Below are positions 35,772-44,576 of a stretch of 45,611 bases of DNA, in pieces (the stretch's first letter is position 1; each line of letters starts with the position of its first letter). Under the pieces are notes generated by a model. It had not been told where the DNA came from. It made no database searches and saw only the letters and a program-made list of their open reading frames with translations. This DNA is from QQUD01 sp039029915. GTDB taxonomy: Bacteria; Chloroflexota; Anaerolineae; Promineifilales; Promineifilaceae. The stretch covers positions 1 to 45,611 of the forward strand of contig JBCCFD010000007.1 of the NCBI GenBank assembly GCA_039029915.1, given 5' to 3'. The position numbers were made by a program, and so were the translations under genes.

Positions 35772-38700
35772 ATGGGGAGCATTGATGCCCATAAACTCGA
35801 GAATACGCCTTTTGTGCAAGCTGAGTGGCTTGATGCTTTGCTGTGCCTGAAGCTACGGCCGTTAACCATTAAAGAACAGCGCGTCAACGGATTCTCTTTC
35901 AAGCTCACTGATACGATTCACGAATTAACCTATGAAAAACGACCGTTAGGCCTCATCATCGACGCTACCAACGTCCGAACCGGTAGCGACAGCCTTGTGG
36001 CTGGGCTGATTTTTGCGTCAAAAGAGCTGGCTTTGTCAAACGGCGATAGCGAGCAAGAAGCTGTCAAAATTTGCATCATTCGCGCTCGGAAAACGTTTGT
36101 GCAGGCGTGGGTAAAACGAGGCTTGATGAAGCTCATTCCCATTTTTCCGACCGTAATCGATTCTTTTGACTATTTTGGCGTTCATGCACCAGAAGACGTT
36201 GCCCCTCGGACGCCAGCGATATTGCCGCCACAGTCTGTGCTGCCAGCGGAGCTTGATCTGGAAACGGCCGTTTCTCAACCAAAAACAACGCTCAAAAAAG
36301 TAGGGGGTAAAGCCAAAGTATTGGTGAAGACGGGGGTTGTCAAAACGGCCGTTGTGTACGACGACGCTAAAATCTTTATCGCTCGGCAAAATTCAGTCCT
36401 GCTCATGGCACTCGTTATTTGCTTGGCATACCACATGACCCTTTCTTTTTACACCTACACCCGCACCTACGACGCCTTTGTACACATCTTTTTTGGTGAC
36501 CATTACGCCCGCTGGTGGTGGGATCCGTTTGATCCCCGCTGGTATACCGGGTTTTCACTAACCAGCTATCCGCCTGGCTCTCAGCAGACCATCGGCCTGT
36601 TGTCCAAGGTGATGGGTTTGGGTAATGGCTTCGTGTTTGCTCAAACCGCCGCCATGCTGAACTGTACCTTAGGTATTTATCGGTTTAGCAAAATTTGGGT
36701 CAGTGAGGAAGCGGCTGGGTATGCTTCAATGCTGTTTGTCTTCTCATCAGCTATTACCGAGACAGTCCATGTTTTTGGTCAGTTGCCAACCACCTTTTCA
36801 CTTGGATTTTTGCTAAATGCGCTCCCCTTTGTCTACAAGTGGCTTAAAGAGGGAGATTGGCGAGTTTTGATTCAGGCCGTGTCGATGAATGCCGCCACTA
36901 CGGCCGGGCATCATGTGACAACGCTTTTTGGGGCGGTTTTCTTTGTGGCACCCGTCATGGTGCTGGCGCTTGTGGAAAAACTTCGTGAGCCAATGCCCAA
37001 TGAGCCGTGGACACGACCCGCCCAAATTACAAAGAAGAATTTAAAACCATTGATTTTCCGAAGATTGCGGCGCATCGTACCCGCCACGTTCAGGGCCGGT
37101 ATTTACGGGCCGGGCATGATTATTGCTTTGATTTTTGTCGTGCTGCCCTACTGGCTTTGGTCGGCCTCTGATCCGATTACTCAAGTATCGATTCCGCATG
37201 CGTCGCGAGACAGTTTTTTAGAAAATTCCGCTGCTGGTCTGGTGTTTTGGCTGGTGCCGTATGGCTTAACCATTCCTTTATTGCCCTATGTTATTTACAA
37301 AGGGTATTCCACAAAGGCGTGGCCCATGGCGATGTCTTGGTCGCTCCTTTTCTTTTTGGGAACTGGTGGCACAACCCCTTATCCACGCATGCTGTTAGGG
37401 GGTGCTTTTGACGTGTTGACACTCGATCGTTTTACGTTTTGGGCAACGATGACGCAATTGCCTTTGCTGGGTGAATTTGTGAAGAGTTTGAGACACGGCC
37501 GTTTAGCCCAATACACCCGTGAACAGTTTGGTAAGTTAACCTGGCGCTGGCTTCAATTCATGCTCACTTTTCTTTATGTTGTCACTTCCATTTGGGTCGC
37601 CAATTTGACAAGGTTCCGCCAGTTTCAGCCAGAACCTGTTGATATTGACCCCATCATCAACTTCATCAACAAGGATTTCCATTGGAAGTGGCGCTACATG
37701 ACCCTTGGATTTGGCGATCAGGTAGCGTGGCTCAGTGCGCATACCACGGCCAATATGATTGATGGAAACTATCACTCAGCGCGGCGATTGCCTGAATTAA
37801 CTTCAACGCCGGTCGAGCGTTTAGAAGGCGCAAAGTTTAGTGGCGTGCCCGGTTTAGGTTCACTTCAGCAAATCTTAGCCACGCCCGACAAATACAATCT
37901 TAAATTTATCTATGCCAACGATCAATTTTATGATCCCCTACTTTACTTTTATGGTTGGCATCGGCTACAGCGGCTTGAGAACGGGATCATGGTGTGGGAA
38001 AGAGCTGGCATCCCGCCCCTGCCCGAGATATTGCCACGTAAAGAAACCCCCATCATTCAGCGCATCATGTGGGGCACTGTCCCTTATACAGCATTAGTCG
38101 CTGGCGTATTGACCATGACTGCCCATTTTTGGGGGCCGCCAACCAGACGATTTGTCACATTTCTAGGCATCGTGCGGTTCGTCAGATGGCTTGATAAAAC
38201 TATTACGCCTAAATTGCCAACCACACCCAGAAAGATTTTTTACAAAATTTGGGCGCGATTAGACGGACACCTCATACGCTGGTCAGTCATGGATGAGCAG
38301 GAGGATGATTCACCCGTTGTGAGATGGCAAGTTTGGGTGGATTGGATTCAGCTATTGCCGCGTCTCCAGCCGCCAACCCCTAAAGCGCGTACTGTTCGAA
38401 ACTTTGCGCTCATTATTATTCTGCTTATTTCTGGGGGAACAACTTACCTTTTGTTGAGTCGTGAAGCGGATAGCCCGATCAAAATGGTTGAAAATTACTA
38501 TGACGATCTGGATTTCCGTCGTATGGAAGAGGCATATGAGGCGCTAGACCCTGAAACCCGACCTAGTTTTGACCAATACTTACTTGAGCTTTCTGTAACA
38601 AACGGGCTCGTTGCATCATATGGCAAGCTAGAAAGTATTTACGTCACCGTTATTGAAGAAGAGCCAGAGCGTATGCTTGTTAATGCGAGAGCGACTCTCA

Positions 38701-39650
38701 TTACATCGATGACCTATTTTGAAAATGAAAAACAACATGAATTGATTAAACGAAATGGCCAATGGTTTATCGTTCCAGAAGAAGTTGACGTCCGTATCCC
38801 GCCTGACACCTTCTTTAGAAAAGGATCCGTAGAGTGGCACGCGGCAGGACGGCGGCGCGTCACTGGCGAAGATACGTTCTTTAACGACATCATTGATCGA
38901 CCTGAACTACAAATTTTATCTTCTCGTCTTGTTGAAGTAAATGGAAATTTTAGTGTGGTGGGTGAGCTGATCAATGTGGACAATGATCCGGCTGATGTCA
39001 CCGTTACCGCGCATATGTTTGACGATTCAGGTGAGCTGATCGCTTGGTACAATGCTCATTTGGGTATGGTTCACAAACTGTTTCCAAAGGAAGTGACACC
39101 CTTCCGAGTTGATTTTGAAGGGGCGGCTGGTGCTTACTTAGAAAATAATGCGCCTATTGAATTTGAGCCTGGCGCGTTCTTCCCCTTTGAGGCGGGTTCA
39201 CCAGCCGATAATTTTGAAGTATATGCTCAAGCGGTTGTCACGACCTATGATTTGTTTAGAGATGTTGGTATCCAAGGCGTGGAATTCACTCAAGATGACG
39301 ACGGCAATTTTCATCTGACAGGAGAACTTTATAACTCGGGGACTTTAGAAGCGACTGTGCCCCACGTGTTTATTACTTACTATGATGAAAATAACGAGGT
39401 GGTGTGGGTTGATGATTTCTTTGTGGCAGATGCGGTTCGGCCTCAGCGTTTGGTCTCTGTTGATTTTGTATTGACACCAGGGCATGAGGTAGAGATCTTA
39501 TTAGATCGAGGTGACGATTATGCGAATGCCTTAGAAGATGAAGTTACCATTTCAGATGAGTGGATTGACCGGATGCCAGCACCTGAGGGATTGGGGTATC
39601 ATTCTTATCGCATCAACATCCATTATTTTGTAGGGATTTTGGGTGGATGA
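35772..39650 (+). CDS. STAS-like domain fused to a GT-C-like polytopic membrane protein with extracytoplasmic tail
   Basis: Unusual fusion of 1292 residues. Residues about 1-135 look like a cytoplasmic STAS fold: GLIIDATNVRTGSDSLVAGLIFASKELA followed by a strand with VKICIIRARKTFVQAW and a closing GLMKLIPIFPTVIDS, which fits the LDLSGVxFxDSxGLxxL / GLxxLFPIFxD pattern. The next part (about 205-850) has about 10-12 membrane segments and a GT-C-like first outer loop (GDHYARWWWDPFDPRW...GFSLTSYPPGSQQ). A further membrane helix near 875 leads to an outside tail with an NTF2-like (DUF4878-like) region and two FxLYD-like beta domains. Inference: membrane glycosyltransferase for a surface glycan whose activity could be set by its STAS part. 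It overlaps the next gene (ATGATGA). Confidence 0.7.
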   Translation: MGSIDAHKLENTPFVQAEWLDALLCLKLRPLTIKEQRVNGFSFKLTDTIHELTYEKRPLGLIIDATNVRTGSDSLVAGLIFASKELALSNGDSEQEAVKICIIRARKTFVQAWVKRGLMKLIPIFPTVIDSFDYFGVHAPEDVAPRTPAILPPQSVLPAELDLETAVSQPKTTLKKVGGKAKVLVKTGVVKTAVVYDDAKIFIARQNSVLLMALVICLAYHMTLSFYTYTRTYDAFVHIFFGDHYARWWWDPFDPRWYTGFSLTSYPPGSQQTIGLLSKVMGLGNGFVFAQTAAMLNCTLGIYRFSKIWVSEEAAGYASMLFVFSSAITETVHVFGQLPTTFSLGFLLNALPFVYKWLKEGDWRVLIQAVSMNAATTAGHHVTTLFGAVFFVAPVMVLALVEKLREPMPNEPWTRPAQITKKNLKPLIFRRLRRIVPATFRAGIYGPGMIIALIFVVLPYWLWSASDPITQVSIPHASRDSFLENSAAGLVFWLVPYGLTIPLLPYVIYKGYSTKAWPMAMSWSLLFFLGTGGTTPYPRMLLGGAFDVLTLDRFTFWATMTQLPLLGEFVKSLRHGRLAQYTREQFGKLTWRWLQFMLTFLYVVTSIWVANLTRFRQFQPEPVDIDPIINFINKDFHWKWRYMTLGFGDQVAWLSAHTTANMIDGNYHSARRLPELTSTPVERLEGAKFSGVPGLGSLQQILATPDKYNLKFIYANDQFYDPLLYFYGWHRLQRLENGIMVWERAGIPPLPEILPRKETPIIQRIMWGTVPYTALVAGVLTMTAHFWGPPTRRFVTFLGIVRFVRWLDKTITPKLPTTPRKIFYKIWARLDGHLIRWSVMDEQEDDSPVVRWQVWVDWIQLLPRLQPPTPKARTVRNFALIIILLISGGTTYLLLSREADSPIKMVENYYDDLDFRRMEEAYEALDPETRPSFDQYLLELSVTNGLVASYGKLESIYVTVIEEEPERMLVNARATLITSMTYFENEKQHELIKRNGQWFIVPEEVDVRIPPDTFFRKGSVEWHAAGRRRVTGEDTFFNDIIDRPELQILSSRLVEVNGNFSVVGELINVDNDPADVTVTAHMFDDSGELIAWYNAHLGMVHKLFPKEVTPFRVDFEGAAGAYLENNAPIEFEPGAFFPFEAGSPADNFEVYAQAVVTTYDLFRDVGIQGVEFTQDDDGNFHLTGELYNSGTLEATVPHVFITYYDENNEVVWVDDFFVADAVRPQRLVSVDFVLTPGHEVEILLDRGDDYANALEDEVTISDEWIDRMPAPEGLGYHSYRINIHYFVGILGG

Positions 39651-40930
39651 TGAGAAATTACGGCCGTTTATCCCAAGCCATTATTTTTACCACCAGCCTC
39701 GTTTTATTGTTACTTGGTTGCCAAAGCAGTGAGCCACCTCCGATTGAGGAAACATTTGTGCTTGATGGTGACCTGCCCATTGCGGTGGCAGAAACGGCCG
39801 TTGTGGGAACGACCGTGGAAGTGCTGGTTGGCCCCGTTGATGTGCCAAATGATGTCCCCATCCTGCTGACTTACTCCAACAGCTACGGCATCCATCTGCT
39901 TCGAGCGACATTTCAAGAGCAATATGCCTGGTTTGAATTAAAACCGGAAATGACCATTCGAGCTGGCATGGCCACGCTTGTTGTTACCTCTGGTCACGCC
40001 TATGGGGAAGCGATGATTGACATGCAGGCTGATAAAATGGTCGATCCCGTTGTCCCGCTTGTTGGTGCGCGTTCAATCATTGCAGATGGTGCCCATTATG
40101 CAATGGCTGTCGTTGTCCCAACAGATCAATACGGCAATCCACCGCCCAATGGCACGATGGTGGACTATAAATCTCTGCATCCGGGTGATAATTTGCGCCA
40201 GTATGAAGATGATGTTGAGCATCTTTTGTCGTGGATTCGCGTGTACAGTGGCACAACGGCTGGGCGAACCATTATAACGGCCGTTGTCGACGACGCCTTT
40301 GGCCCTGAAGGGACGTTGACAGAGATTCCCGGCTGGCCAGAACCGTTTAACATTACGGCCACTCCCCCTACATTACCGGCAGATGGGTTTCATTTGGTGA
40401 ATTTACGATCGGATACGATTGTAGATCGATTTGGCAATGTCATTTCAGATGGCACGATTGTGGAATATCAGCTGATAGGGCCAGATGGAGCCATCCGAGA
40501 GTTTCCGACTTTAGTAATTGATGGCATAGCCGAAGTCGAGATTCAATCTCCGCGAACGCCGGGCATGTATGAAGTCAGGGGGCTTGCTTATGGTATGCAG
40601 ACAGAGCCGATCGAAATTGAATTTTCACCGGGGCCAGCACTTGGTCAGTTTGAGGTGCTGGTTCGGGTTGACATGGAGGCAGGTGACCTAGTGGTGACAG
40701 CAGGTCCATTGATCTCTCCTTTGGATCAATTTGTAGCAGACGGCACGGATGTTTTTTACACATTTACAGATGAGAACGATAATAAATGGACAGAAGTGGC
40801 CTATGCGGAAGCGGGGTACGCTGAATTGAGTGTGCGGCTGGTTAAATTAGAAGAGACAAACTATCAAATTGATGTCAGGGTTGGCACGGCACGAGGTAGC
40901 GCTGAATTTTTTAATCAGGTGCAAGAGTAG
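39647..40930 (+). CDS. Lipoprotein with Ig-like (invasin/big-like) domains
   Basis: Predicted lipid-anchored extracytoplasmic protein of 427 residues. The signal ends with the lipobox LLLLGC (Cys near 25). The mature part has about three or four beta-rich units of 90-110 residues, with repeated motifs like LPADGFHLVNLRSDTIVDRFGNVISDGTIVEY and IIADGAHYAMAVVVPTDQYGNPPPNGTMVDY. These fit the invasin-type (Big_1-like) 'DGxxxxxVxVxVxDxxGNPVxxGTxVxF' pattern. It starts within the stop of the STAS-GT-C gene (ATGA overlap of 4 bases) and ends 7 bases before the glycosidase start, so the three form one operon. It may scaffold the glycan machinery at the cell surface. Function unproven. Confidence 0.75.
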   Translation: MMRNYGRLSQAIIFTTSLVLLLLGCQSSEPPPIEETFVLDGDLPIAVAETAVVGTTVEVLVGPVDVPNDVPILLTYSNSYGIHLLRATFQEQYAWFELKPEMTIRAGMATLVVTSGHAYGEAMIDMQADKMVDPVVPLVGARSIIADGAHYAMAVVVPTDQYGNPPPNGTMVDYKSLHPGDNLRQYEDDVEHLLSWIRVYSGTTAGRTIITAVVDDAFGPEGTLTEIPGWPEPFNITATPPTLPADGFHLVNLRSDTIVDRFGNVISDGTIVEYQLIGPDGAIREFPTLVIDGIAEVEIQSPRTPGMYEVRGLAYGMQTEPIEIEFSPGPALGQFEVLVRVDMEAGDLVVTAGPLISPLDQFVADGTDVFYTFTDENDNKWTEVAYAEAGYAELSVRLVKLEETNYQIDVRVGTARGSAEFFNQVQE

Positions 40931-40937
40931 TTTTTCG

Positions 40938-43031
40938 ATGTCAAAAACCAAACTGAAACTTTTAATCTGGTTATTTTTAGGATTTGTGGCGGTCGCCATT
41001 GGTCTTGGCATCGTTCGCTTTGTTTCTGGCTTGATCCAATACTTTAATCAAGGGGCTGATGCAGCGTCCGTTTTGAATATTGTGCCCAATGTACCGGTCG
41101 ACTTAGCCGTTGATTTTGAGTGGTTAGATATTGAACACAATACGGGCCGTGAGATGGAGCCATTTACAAGCAAGCTAATCCAAGGCCAATATATGCGTGC
41201 GTGGCTTCAGTGGAACATTTCATATCTAAAGGGAGAACCTTTGGGGCTGAGCTCTTATTTCAATGGCCCTGCTTTTCATGCCATTACTGAATCGGTTGAA
41301 TTTTCCCAAGAAGAAGGGTGGATTATGACCCATACCGATTTGGATCATAATCTAGAACTGCACTTTTATTCGGCTGACGGGTCGATTATTAGTTTTACTG
41401 ACCATGATGTCCATGTGGCGGAAATTATCCGAGATGGGGATGGTACACCGATCACAGCTCGTGTGACAAAAGCGGATTATGACGTAGTGATGTTTTTGCT
41501 GGATGGGATATGGAAAGTACGGCATTGGGCGCGAACTGATGCTGAGATTATTGACCCTTCAGCGTATGAGTCTCCCAAAGGTGGGGCAGATTTTGTGATG
41601 CGAAACGGCCGTAATTTAATCCTTAACGGCGATCCTTTCACCATCCGTGGCATCAACTATTATCCACAAGACCAACCTTGGGAGCTTTTTTGGGCACATT
41701 ATGATTCAGAGACAGTCGACTCTGATTTTGCTTTGATAAAAGAACTAGGTTTGAACAGCGTACGTATTTTCATTCCGAACGAATGGCCTGCTCCTCCTCA
41801 GGATGAGGTAGGCGGTGGGCACGGTGCCGCTGAAGAAATTGAAGAGGAGGAAATTCAGCAATACATGCTGGATAATTTAGAGGATTTACTAGGTCATGCC
41901 GAAAAACACGACTTAAAAGTCATCGTCACGCTCTTTGACTTCCGAACGGATTACCAGATTTTAGTTTGGCCTGATGCAGATAAGCAGCTATCTGAGCTCA
42001 TTCCTCACTTTGCAGATAATCCAACTATCCTAGCGTGGGATATTAAAAACGAACCTGATTTTGACAGAGCTGGAAACTCACCTGAAATGGTTGATACTTG
42101 GCTGGGGCATATCACCTATCGCGTTCGACAGCACGATCCTAACCATCTAGTGACGATTGGCTGGGCCTCACCAGAAAGTGCACATCTGCTGGCGGACACC
42201 GTAGATTTCGTTTCTTTTCATTACTATGATGAGGCCCAATCTCTTCCTGGGAAGATGACGGATTTGCAGAATATTGTTGGAGAAAAGCCGATCGTCGTCA
42301 CTGAGTTTGGCCTGCCTACCTTAAACAGTGCCTTCTCACCTGGAGGGCATACTCAGAATGAGCAGGCGGTTTATTATGCAAACATTCGCCGTTCGTTGGC
42401 ATCGGTTGATAATGCGGGATACATGGCGTGGACGCTTTATGATTTTCCGGTCGCTTCTAAACTGGCGGGGGGAGACGCATCTCAAAAACATTTGGGGGTG
42501 ATTGATAAAAACGGCCGTGTTAAATTGGCAGCGTTGATGCTGGCTGAACATTGGGAATTTGCGCCGCCTCAAATGCGGTTAGCTGATCGATTACTTAAGC
42601 CATTTTACTTAACTGTTTTTGTTGCCATAAGCATGCTAGGATTCATGGGCGTGTTGGCTGTCCGCTTAATGAAGCCAACCTTTGCTGGTTGGTTTGTTGA
42701 CCCCACACTGCGTTTTTTAGCTCAAGTATGGCAACCTATTATTTGGGGTTGGCGAGTCATTGGCAAGGGGCGTCGCTTTGCGTTCAAGCAGGTGAGAAAG
42801 GTGATTTTTTGGTGCACCATGCCTATTCGCTTGACCTGGAGAGGCGGACATTGGCTGAAAAATTTAATTTTTAGCTGGCTTGCATCTATACTTGGTCAAA
42901 TTGTTGGTTATTTTTGGGACTTATGGCCGTTTATTTTTATTCGGAAAATTGGTACAAATATCCTAGCAAAGGTCAAGCAAAGATTAGATAATTTGAAAAA
43001 TCGTTTAGAATTAGATAAAGAGCAGGAATAA
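40938..43031 (+). CDS. Membrane-anchored GH5-like glycoside hydrolase (cellulase/mannanase-type)
   Basis: Predicted retaining glycosidase of 697 residues held at the membrane. Residues about 8-35 form an N-terminal membrane segment. The TIM barrel (about 220-530) begins NGDPFTIRGINYYP and has LGLNSVRIF, the acid/base WDIKNEP (Glu near 371) and the nucleophile VVTEFGLP (Glu near 456), both intact, with HYYDEA between them. A membrane helix near 555-575 and a long hydrophobic, Trp/Arg-rich C-terminal tail (about 600-697) follow. The ATG at 40938 gives a proper membrane segment; the upstream extension from 40869 overlaps the lipoprotein gene and is not supported. As the third gene of the GT-C operon it may trim or release the polymer, as PslG or PelA do in other exopolysaccharide systems. 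Confidence 0.82.
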   Translation: MSKTKLKLLIWLFLGFVAVAIGLGIVRFVSGLIQYFNQGADAASVLNIVPNVPVDLAVDFEWLDIEHNTGREMEPFTSKLIQGQYMRAWLQWNISYLKGEPLGLSSYFNGPAFHAITESVEFSQEEGWIMTHTDLDHNLELHFYSADGSIISFTDHDVHVAEIIRDGDGTPITARVTKADYDVVMFLLDGIWKVRHWARTDAEIIDPSAYESPKGGADFVMRNGRNLILNGDPFTIRGINYYPQDQPWELFWAHYDSETVDSDFALIKELGLNSVRIFIPNEWPAPPQDEVGGGHGAAEEIEEEEIQQYMLDNLEDLLGHAEKHDLKVIVTLFDFRTDYQILVWPDADKQLSELIPHFADNPTILAWDIKNEPDFDRAGNSPEMVDTWLGHITYRVRQHDPNHLVTIGWASPESAHLLADTVDFVSFHYYDEAQSLPGKMTDLQNIVGEKPIVVTEFGLPTLNSAFSPGGHTQNEQAVYYANIRRSLASVDNAGYMAWTLYDFPVASKLAGGDASQKHLGVIDKNGRVKLAALMLAEHWEFAPPQMRLADRLLKPFYLTVFVAISMLGFMGVLAVRLMKPTFAGWFVDPTLRFLAQVWQPIIWGWRVIGKGRRFAFKQVRKVIFWCTMPIRLTWRGGHWLKNLIFSWLASILGQIVGYFWDLWPFIFIRKIGTNILAKVKQRLDNLKNRLELDKEQE

Positions 43032-43207
43032 AAGCAAATTACAAATGATCTTTTGGCTGCCAGAATTCATTTGTGATTTTCCTACAGCAGGCACGGTTCC
43101 TCTAAAACTTGTGAAAATAACGATTAAATTTCAATACGCATCATAATCGTGTTGGAAAAATATTGTATGATTGAGCGCCAAGCGTGTAAGTTGTGGAAGG
43201 GGCAACC

Positions 43208-43957
43208 ATGAAGTTTGGTTTAAAAGATAAAGTGGCGATTGTTACGGGTGCCGGACAAGGCATCGGTGAGGCAATTGCCCGAACATTAGCAACTGCCGGA
43301 GCTTTTGTATCTGTTAATGATATTAATCCCGATCGGGCCGCTCGCGTGGCGAATGAAATCAACGATAGTGGCGGGAAAGCGGTGGCAATTGCGGCAGATG
43401 TGGCGAATAAGTTCCAATGTGTGCATCTCATCGAAACGACCCGAGACGAGTGGGGGCAACTTGATATTTTAGTCAACAACGCGGGCATTATGCCCCATGC
43501 CTCGATTTTAAAAATGGATGAGTGGGATTTTAATCGCTGTTTTGAGGTCAATTTAAAAGGCACTTTTTTTATGTCTCAGCTGTGTGGTCGGGTTATGAGC
43601 GATGAAAATCAAGGTAGGGGCGGGGCTATTGTTAATATTGCCTCAGTGGCTGGAAATCAAATCGCCCTAGATGGTCGCGCAGCATATTGCGCCAACAGCG
43701 CTGGCATTGTGGGGTTTGCCAAAGCGTGTGCCCAAGAGTTTGCCCCGTTTAATATTCGAGTTAATACGATTTTGGCAGGTCTAATCGAGACAGCGATGAC
43801 GACAAATGAACCGCAGGAGAAAACGGCCGTTATCCCTCTCAAACGATTTGGCTTAGCTGATGAGGTTGCTCAAACGGCCCTGTTTTTATGTGCAGATGCT
43901 AGTGGTTATGTAACCGGCACCACGGTTACTGTAGATGGGGGCCAGGTCCTAACCTGA
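43208..43957 (+). CDS. Short-chain dehydrogenase/reductase with catalytic Lys replaced
   Basis: Rossmann-fold SDR of 249 residues. The coenzyme motif is TGAGQGIG, NNAGIM is normal, and Asp at the end of strand 2 (SVNDIN) suggests NAD. The catalytic region reads IASVAGN (Ser kept) and AAYCANSAG, so the usual YxASK is Y-C-A-N-S: Tyr is kept but the Lys is Ser (AAC AGC at about 43696-43701). The C-terminal part (ILAGLIETAM, SGYVTGTTVTVDGG) is typical of FabG-like proteins. The ATG at 43208 is preceded by AAGGGG with a 5-base spacer, while the GTG at 43193 is not. Loss of the Lys may abolish or change activity; a mutation or assembly error is an alternative. Confidence 0.9.
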   Translation: MKFGLKDKVAIVTGAGQGIGEAIARTLATAGAFVSVNDINPDRAARVANEINDSGGKAVAIAADVANKFQCVHLIETTRDEWGQLDILVNNAGIMPHASILKMDEWDFNRCFEVNLKGTFFMSQLCGRVMSDENQGRGGAIVNIASVAGNQIALDGRAAYCANSAGIVGFAKACAQEFAPFNIRVNTILAGLIETAMTTNEPQEKTAVIPLKRFGLADEVAQTALFLCADASGYVTGTTVTVDGGQVLT

Positions 43958-44109
43958 TCCCAAATTGTTATGAAAAGTTTAAGTCTCACCCAGTACAATT
44001 ATTTAATTTTAAGCCAAAAGCTTATTTTGGTGAGCTATCCAACCCTGTGTTCAATTAATCCATTTACAAAAAATAGAGTGAAAAACAACACGCCAAATTT
44101 AAATTGGAT

Positions 44110-44115
44110 GAGGTG
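44110..44115 (+). promoter_or_regulatory. Ribosome binding site supporting an ATT start
   Basis: GAGGTG, a full core match to the anti-Shine-Dalgarno, lies 5 bases before ATT at 44121. No ATG, GTG or TTG in the right frame is closer, and the frame is closed by TGA at 44109-44111. Confidence 0.7.
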
Positions 44116-44120
44116 TTCCA

Positions 44121-44561
44121 ATTAACGAAAAAATCCAAGTTCTCTATATCGAAGATGACAGTCATAGCCAACGGTTGGTTACAAAGATTTTAAATAATCG
44201 AGGGTACCACGTTTACGTAGCCTCTGATGGCTTGGAGGGTGTCAATATTGCCCGAGAGACCCAACCCAACTTGATCCTGATGGATATCAACTTGCCCTAC
44301 CTCGATGGGAGAGCTTTAACGACCCGATTGCGAAGCCTGCCACACCTGACAGAAACACCTATTGTGGCCCTGACGGCTGATGTCAGCGATGGCAGTCGAG
44401 AGTTAGCGCTTGCCGCTGGCTGTGCTGGGTTTTTAAATAAGCCGGTTGATGTTGATCAATTTCCAACCCAAATTGAATCTTTTTTGCAGGGCAATGTGCA
44501 GCAGCTCGATGATAAGGATATGTCAATCCATTTGCAACGGCATGCTGAAAACATGGTGTAA
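44121..44561 (+). CDS. Response regulator receiver domain, ATT start, ends at an in-frame TAA before the kinase
   Basis: CheY-type receiver with EDD in VLYIEDDSHS, the phospho-Asp in LMDINLPY, the Thr in ALTADV and the Lys in LNKPVD, then a short linker. Starting at ATT (44121) it is 146 residues and includes a full first strand (NEKIQVLYIEDD). Starting at the TTG at 44175 would remove that strand and the acidic pair, so it cannot be right. The codon after ...RHAENMV is TAA (44559-44561), and the same frame continues at once as Q-L-E-G-K-V-L-E-L-E-R-A-N into the histidine kinase. The two were probably one protein in which CAA became TAA. Confidence 0.75.
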   Translation: MNEKIQVLYIEDDSHSQRLVTKILNNRGYHVYVASDGLEGVNIARETQPNLILMDINLPYLDGRALTTRLRSLPHLTETPIVALTADVSDGSRELALAAGCAGFLNKPVDVDQFPTQIESFLQGNVQQLDDKDMSIHLQRHAENMV

Positions 44562-44576
44562 CAGCTTGAAGGTAAG

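Noticed and set aside
40869..40937. Extended start of the GH5-like protein
   Set aside because: It would overlap the lipoprotein gene by 62 bases and place 23 odd residues before the natural membrane segment. ATG 40938 fits better.
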